This document shows positions 50,901 through 53,821 of a stretch of DNA of 53,821 bases, piece by piece. The notes below the pieces were generated by a model. That model was not told where the DNA came from. It was given only the letters and a program-made list of their open reading frames with translations, and ran no database searches. The position numbers and the translations under genes are program-made. The first letter of the stretch is position 1. Each line of letters begins with the position of its first letter. The stretch comes from Roseofilum capinflatum BLCC-M114 (GTDB lineage: Bacteria; Cyanobacteriota; Cyanobacteriia; Cyanobacteriales; Desertifilaceae), in assembly GCF_030068505.1 (NCBI RefSeq), contig NZ_JAQOSO010000020.1, forward strand, positions 1-53,821. Direction: 5' to 3'.

Positions 50901-52383
50901 GCAAAACATCGAACAAATCAGTGATGAAAACACCCTACAACCGGCCACTTGGTACAGTATGGGTGAAGTTCTACAAGCCTTATCCGATGCTGGATATCCC
51001 GGTCTCTTAACATCAGCCGGACTCTGTTTCTATCGAGGTCAAGCCTATCAAGAATCCGTAGATTGTTTCACCTGTGCCCAAGCAACCGGACAACGGGAAT
51101 ATTATCTCGCCAAAGCCCAATTGGTCGGACTCCCCGAAGGCTTAGAATATCTCAAACTCGCCTCCAATAGCGGATCGTCAACTCAAGCACAAATCCATAG
51201 TGATTTAGAACAGTTGATTTTTAAGGCTTGGGAGGAAGCGGGATCGCCCAAAGATCCCGCCTGGTTAAGGTATGTCGCTCCCATCTTAGAACACCAAAAA
51301 TCCTACTATCATGCCTTTATGGCCTATCTGTATTTAGACGATACAGAAGCCCTGAATCGCTGTTTTGACCAAATTTCTGAGCCTCAAGAGCAGCGCCAAC
51401 TTGTCTCCCTATGGCTACAATATTTAATCCGTCGGGAATCTTGGCCCGATCTGCCCACAATTTTTGAGCAATGCAGTCGCCAACTGTTAACTGATGAGAT
51501 CGAAAAAACTCAAGTTTTAGCCTTACTCATTTATGAATTAGCCCATTCTAATCTACACCCCGATCGCCTCTCCATTCCCGATCGCCAGCGCTATGAGTAT
51601 CTCATTAAAGACCAGTTTCTGGCTCAACCCAACTGGCAAACCTACCTGTTGATGGAACAGGTGGGTATTGCCCTAGAAAAAATCGGCGGCTTAGGCGTTA
51701 CCCTAGAGTTTTATCAAACCTTCTGTGAGGGCAATTATCCACCCAATACCCAACAGTTTGCCCGCACGCGCTGGTTAGCTACCAAGAAAAAACAGGAAGA
51801 CTATTACACCACCAAAGGCAAAACCAATCGCCTGATCCGCATTCGCTCTGAACTCGCACAAAAATCCCGCAGTTGGAAACTCGCCCTAGAGACAATTGCC
51901 GCGACTCCTCCTGCTCCTCCCCAACCCCGTCCCTCCCTTCCCCAACAGCAGCAAAAAAATCGCCCTCCTGCACCAGAGTTTACCGATATAGATACTGCAC
52001 CTGAATCTGTCGATCCATCCCTAGATACGCCGGCGAGCGATGATCGGAATCTGCACGACGTGAATATTTTGGGATTACCTGATGATGTAGAGGTTCATCA
52101 CATTAGCCATGGGGTGCAATGGTTCCGGTTTAAGAACCTCGTGATCAAGCTCGATCCCAAGGTGCAACAAGTCTTAATTGCCGATACCCTCAGTGGCGAT
52201 CGCCTGCGGGTCGATTTAATCCACTCTAGCCTATTGTTCAAAAACATGGAAATTAAAGGCACAAGCAAGGAACCCCTAACCTTTAACTGTTTTAATGCCA
52301 GTTATGAAGGACGCTTAGAACCCGGTAATACTCCCCAATTATTTCTCAAAATTGCCGAGCATGAACTGTGCTTCACATTTTGA
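47950..52383 (+). CDS. Giant SF1 (UvrD-like) helicase with TPR-like C-terminal region
   Basis: The protein has 1477 residues. The first 110 residues (MYVYRTDQVKHKAKQHNLES; FKRLYPYLKRKVDHNYRLIA) resemble a RelE-like fold. The helicase spans about 300-780: Walker A GQAGSGKST (323-331), motif II FCDESQDF (D534-D538), motif III FVFAGDPFQTLNPTGF, motif IV ECNYRSY, motif V SAIAAKGLEFKRVIL and motif VI LYVAASRAIERLFVV. Residues 800-1320 are helical repeats of TPR type (YYQTIGNLEEGHLCEAWALK; LCFYRGQAYQESVDCFTCA). A Pro-rich linker and a small beta domain (NLVIKLDPKVQQVLIADTLS) end the protein. Similar large helicase-TPR proteins are known in eukaryotes (TRANK1-like) and sporadically in bacteria. Function unknown; defence or RNA/DNA quality control are possible. 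The gene is solitary. Confidence 0.85.
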   Translation: MYVYRTDQVKHKAKQHNLESHINRFCDELLPQSVDQAQAHFKRLYPYLKRKVDHNYRLIARMVRVEGQRQGEDVLVLLDILKRGSKDYEHFLRDREGFGQQYLDPQIQPGELESWLLGEQSLDSVPHQVRPLIQENPDLLPWLEPPGWKRENQGALIYESEIWSTELNSVAMRSHASQYTQLVEVIQARQPTEQTTEWPGVLLYGEGDRYILFSRILSSDQSPSILFLLCPFSHYPTPEEITAIGDRTYLYNQQVNYLNGHFNANSITALARRAYPNYLLAHEDWLILEGSPKVNLALSAEEESLLNFVSTPGNHALPLFLNGQAGSGKSTLLFYLFADYCYRKFYYYGDRLLPGNPLFLTYNERLLEVAKDRVQKLLKFHHRFVSQQTNDEPIPNIGHFFRPFQRFLLNRLPPEYTEKFALDRYISFHKFKVLYQHCPLPLAQHYSPERCWHVIRTFIKGYGLEEMTLEDYEFEVPRKERTVPIQEFKDIYTIWQHWYQRKAEESGYWDDQDLIKQVLKLPLDLARYTAIFCDESQDFTRIELQLILRLSIFSRYDLGYQTLDNFPFVFAGDPFQTLNPTGFRWDSFKAAFYSEVVIQLDPTRQLGLEMNFQELECNYRSYAPIVKFNNLIQFWRYLLFNHRDLKPQRVWKQGDLLPEKFVLEDNLPRETLKEYIQNTIIIIPCEEGGEIAYIQKDEVLSEVIEGWSDGEPPKNVLSAIAAKGLEFKRVILYKFGEACHHRFWTLLEADHPELSIEVEYFFNKLYVAASRAIERLFVVDTPSGDRTLWHQINDPHQVETHWERVKNIQDWQQRMQFLQTGTNESAKELQEDDLPSIALAFQTQGLNAQDPKLLRRAKQYYQTIGNLEEGHLCEAWALKFEQQYQKAGSEFWQLGEEEEAWDCFWQGSCWADLYQWYQDVADRPELGDRHSLEQPLIHFMVSDFAPEDLQTLTQALQVYHHNQTQVLEQHRFSPQWTTAIKTYQQNIEQISDENTLQPATWYSMGEVLQALSDAGYPGLLTSAGLCFYRGQAYQESVDCFTCAQATGQREYYLAKAQLVGLPEGLEYLKLASNSGSSTQAQIHSDLEQLIFKAWEEAGSPKDPAWLRYVAPILEHQKSYYHAFMAYLYLDDTEALNRCFDQISEPQEQRQLVSLWLQYLIRRESWPDLPTIFEQCSRQLLTDEIEKTQVLALLIYELAHSNLHPDRLSIPDRQRYEYLIKDQFLAQPNWQTYLLMEQVGIALEKIGGLGVTLEFYQTFCEGNYPPNTQQFARTRWLATKKKQEDYYTTKGKTNRLIRIRSELAQKSRSWKLALETIAATPPAPPQPRPSLPQQQQKNRPPAPEFTDIDTAPESVDPSLDTPASDDRNLHDVNILGLPDDVEVHHISHGVQWFRFKNLVIKLDPKVQQVLIADTLSGDRLRVDLIHSSLLFKNMEIKGTSKEPLTFNCFNASYEGRLEPGNTPQLFLKIAEHELCFTF

Positions 52384-52473
52384 TTAATGACTGCCTCGAT
52401 AAAATCAGGAAACACTCAACACAATCGGAGTGTCATCCCTTAAAGAAGGATTGCCAACTCTGGGTAAACAACC

Positions 52474-53469
52474 ATGATCCAACCAAAAACTTTATTCCTG
52501 TCCACCTTAGCAGCCGGGTTGATGCTTACTCCACCCGCTCTCAGTCTACCCGAAGCATCGATACTAGCTCAATTTAGTGGCGAAGAACAAACCCGGATTC
52601 AAGTCTATCGTCAGGCAAGTCCTGCGGTAGTAACGATTAAAGCGGGACGAGGGTCAGGTTCTGGGAGTATTATCCGCTCCGATGGTTTAGTCTTAACCAA
52701 TGAGCATGTGGTGTCTGAAGCGAGACGGGGACGGGTGGAGGTGAGAACATCCCAAGGAAATCGCTATCAAGGGTATGTGATTGCTGTCGATCGCCGCAAT
52801 GATTTAGCTTTAGTTCGTCTTGATACCAACGATAGCTTACCCACCCTTCCGATCGCCGATCGCCAGGGGGTACAAGTGGGTCAACAAGTCTACGCTATTG
52901 GTAGTCCCTTTGGTCTGTCCGGAACCATTACCACCGGTATCCTCAGTCGCATCGATCCGGAAAATGGAGACCTACAAACGGATGCAGCCCTGAATCCGGG
53001 GAACTCTGGCGGCCCCTTACTCAACTCCCGTGGGGAACTGATTGGGGTCAATAAAGCCATTTTAAGCCGGAATGGAACCAATAGCGGTATCGGCTTTGCT
53101 ACTAATTCGGCTATTGCCCGTGAGTTTATCGTAGCCAATGGCAATCAACGCGATCCGGGTTTTCCCGACGATCGCCTAGCGCGACGCGATCCGACTTTTC
53201 CTGAAGATAACCGCAATAGCGGCGATCGCTTTTCTGACCGTCCCCGTTTAGGCGTAACTGTGGATCAGGACTTAATTGTATTAGAAGTCGAACGGGGGTC
53301 TCTAGCCGCAGATATCGGCTTTCGACCCGGCGATCGTCTGTTGGCCATTAATCACCGTCGCTTACGGGGAGTTAACGATCTGATCGGCTTCCTAGAAACC
53401 CGTCCCCGTTCCATGCTGCTCACCGTGCGGCGCAATCGCAGAATTGCCGAAGTCTTGATTGAATTTTAG
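52474..53469 (+). CDS. HhoA/DegP-family trypsin-like serine protease
   Basis: This 331-residue exported protease has a signal peptide (LFLSTLAAGLMLTPPALSLP). The catalytic triad is H78 (LTNEHVVSEA), D110 (RNDLALVRLD) and S178 (NPGNSGGPLLNSRG), with oxyanion region IGSPFGLSGTITTGI. An unusual Asp/Arg-rich linker of about 45 residues (DPGFPDDRLARRDPTFPEDN) joins a single PDZ domain (GSLAADIGFRPGDRLLAINH). It should degrade or refold damaged periplasmic or lumenal proteins. The linker and PDZ lengths fit cyanobacterial HhoA/HtrA-type members, but which paralogue it is cannot be told. Confidence 0.93.
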   Translation: MIQPKTLFLSTLAAGLMLTPPALSLPEASILAQFSGEEQTRIQVYRQASPAVVTIKAGRGSGSGSIIRSDGLVLTNEHVVSEARRGRVEVRTSQGNRYQGYVIAVDRRNDLALVRLDTNDSLPTLPIADRQGVQVGQQVYAIGSPFGLSGTITTGILSRIDPENGDLQTDAALNPGNSGGPLLNSRGELIGVNKAILSRNGTNSGIGFATNSAIAREFIVANGNQRDPGFPDDRLARRDPTFPEDNRNSGDRFSDRPRLGVTVDQDLIVLEVERGSLAADIGFRPGDRLLAINHRRLRGVNDLIGFLETRPRSMLLTVRRNRRIAEVLIEF

Positions 53470-53585
53470 TCATGGGTAATGGGGAATAGGGAATGGGTAA
53501 TAGGCAATAGGCAATAGGGAATGGGTAATAGGTAATAGGCAATAGGGAATGGGTAATAGGTAATAGGCAATAGGCAATAGGCTAT
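53470..53585. repeat. Tandem GGTAATAGGCAATAGG simple repeats
   Basis: About twelve units of 7-8 bp (GGTAATA, GGCAATA, GGGAATG) follow the protease stop. Reverse-strand frames through them encode repetitive Tyr/Leu/Pro peptides and are not genes. Related arrays lie at 18518-18572 and 33440-33490. Confidence 0.85.
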
Positions 53586-53592
53586 AGCAAAC

Positions 53593-53816
53593 CTAAATGA
53601 GTTGTGTAATGGCTGCCCCTCATCCCCCTGCCCCCTTCTCCCGCAGGCGCTGTCCTGCTTGCCCTGAGCGAAGTCGAAGGGAGCGAAGTCGAAGGGAGAA
53701 GGGGGTAAAGTCCCTCTCCCAGTGGGAGAGGAATATAGGGAGAGGGCGGTAAAGTCCCTCTCCCACTGGGAGAGGGATATAGGGAGAGGGCATTTCCAAT
53801 TGCACAACTCATTTAG
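53593..53816. mobile_element. MITE-like element with terminal inverted repeats
   Basis: The left end CTAAATGAGTTGTG is mirrored exactly by CACAACTCATTTAG at the right end (53803-53816). Between them are the CCCCTTCTCCCGCAGG and CCCTCTCCCAGTGGGAGAGG palindromes of the family seen at 4089-4490 and 19178-19278. The left palindrome is interrupted by CCTGAGCGAAGTCGAAGGG and a near repeat of it, another dispersed bacterial repeat. No transposase is encoded. Confidence 0.75.
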
Positions 53817-53821
53817 ACTAG

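Noticed and set aside
53466-53812. Minus-strand frames encoding Tyr/Leu/Pro repeats
   Set aside because: They are products of simple repeats and of the MITE palindromes.

Overview
The window is a chromosomal segment of a cyanobacterium, most likely a filamentous (Oscillatoriales-type) one. The evidence is the very frequent HIP1 octamer GCGATCGC, a dnaK3-dnaJ3 pair, slr1658/slr1659-type regulators, a PEP-CTERM protein, a DegP/HhoA-type protease, a subtype I-D CRISPR-Cas locus, an ORF-less group II intron, and dense small intergenic repeats. The genus cannot be fixed from the sequence alone.

Layout. (1) 1-6.6 kb is accessory: a large NACHT-HEAT NTPase on the minus strand with a 144-bp repeat in three tandem copies against its 5' end, a small one-helix membrane protein, a group II intron that has lost its reverse transcriptase, and an AAC(3)-I-like acetyltransferase. 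(2) 6.6-23.2 kb is a complete subtype I-D CRISPR-Cas locus: a divergent WYL-domain regulator, a small winged-helix-like protein, cas3', a 500-bp gap, mntA-hepT (MNT antitoxin and HEPN toxin), cas10d, csc2 (cas7d), csc1 (cas5d), a 35-codon ORF, cas6, cas4, cas1, an inserted AbrB/PIN toxin-antitoxin pair, cas2, a leader and an array of 18 repeats and 17 spacers. (3) 23.4-35.4 kb is mostly housekeeping: upp, a hybrid histidine kinase, a WD40 protein, dprA, tRNA-Thr(CGT), dnaJ3/dnaK3, a Uma2 nuclease-like protein and a PEP-CTERM protein. (4) 35.4-43.3 kb is a seven-gene minus-strand signalling cluster: coiled-coil protein, membrane BON/OmpA protein, Rab-like GTPase, SpoIIE-type phosphatase, HATPase regulator, STAS-like protein and adenylate cyclase. 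(5) 43.4-53.8 kb holds recF, small membrane proteins, a PEP mutase/isocitrate lyase-family enzyme, a TxlA-like thioredoxin, remnants of toxin-antitoxin genes, a 1477-residue SF1 helicase and a trypsin-like protease.

The most interesting part is the I-D locus, which carries several layers that could make it addictive or regulated. Just downstream of cas3', on the minus strand, two degenerate CRISPR repeats lie 42 bp apart if full-length repeat units are assumed. The first keeps 23 of the 25 3'-terminal repeat bases and the crRNA 5' handle. This is the layout of a CreA-type crRNA-like guide, which no annotation of coding genes would show. A HEPN-MNT toxin pair is joined to cas10d by overlapping start and stop codons. 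A second toxin-antitoxin pair sits between cas1 and cas2, flanked by two 137-bp direct repeats, the first of which contains the end of cas1. An intergenic repeat has also entered cas10d in frame as a 41-residue insert. The functional reading of the crRNA-like element and of the guard role of the toxins is inference; the sequence features themselves are directly visible.
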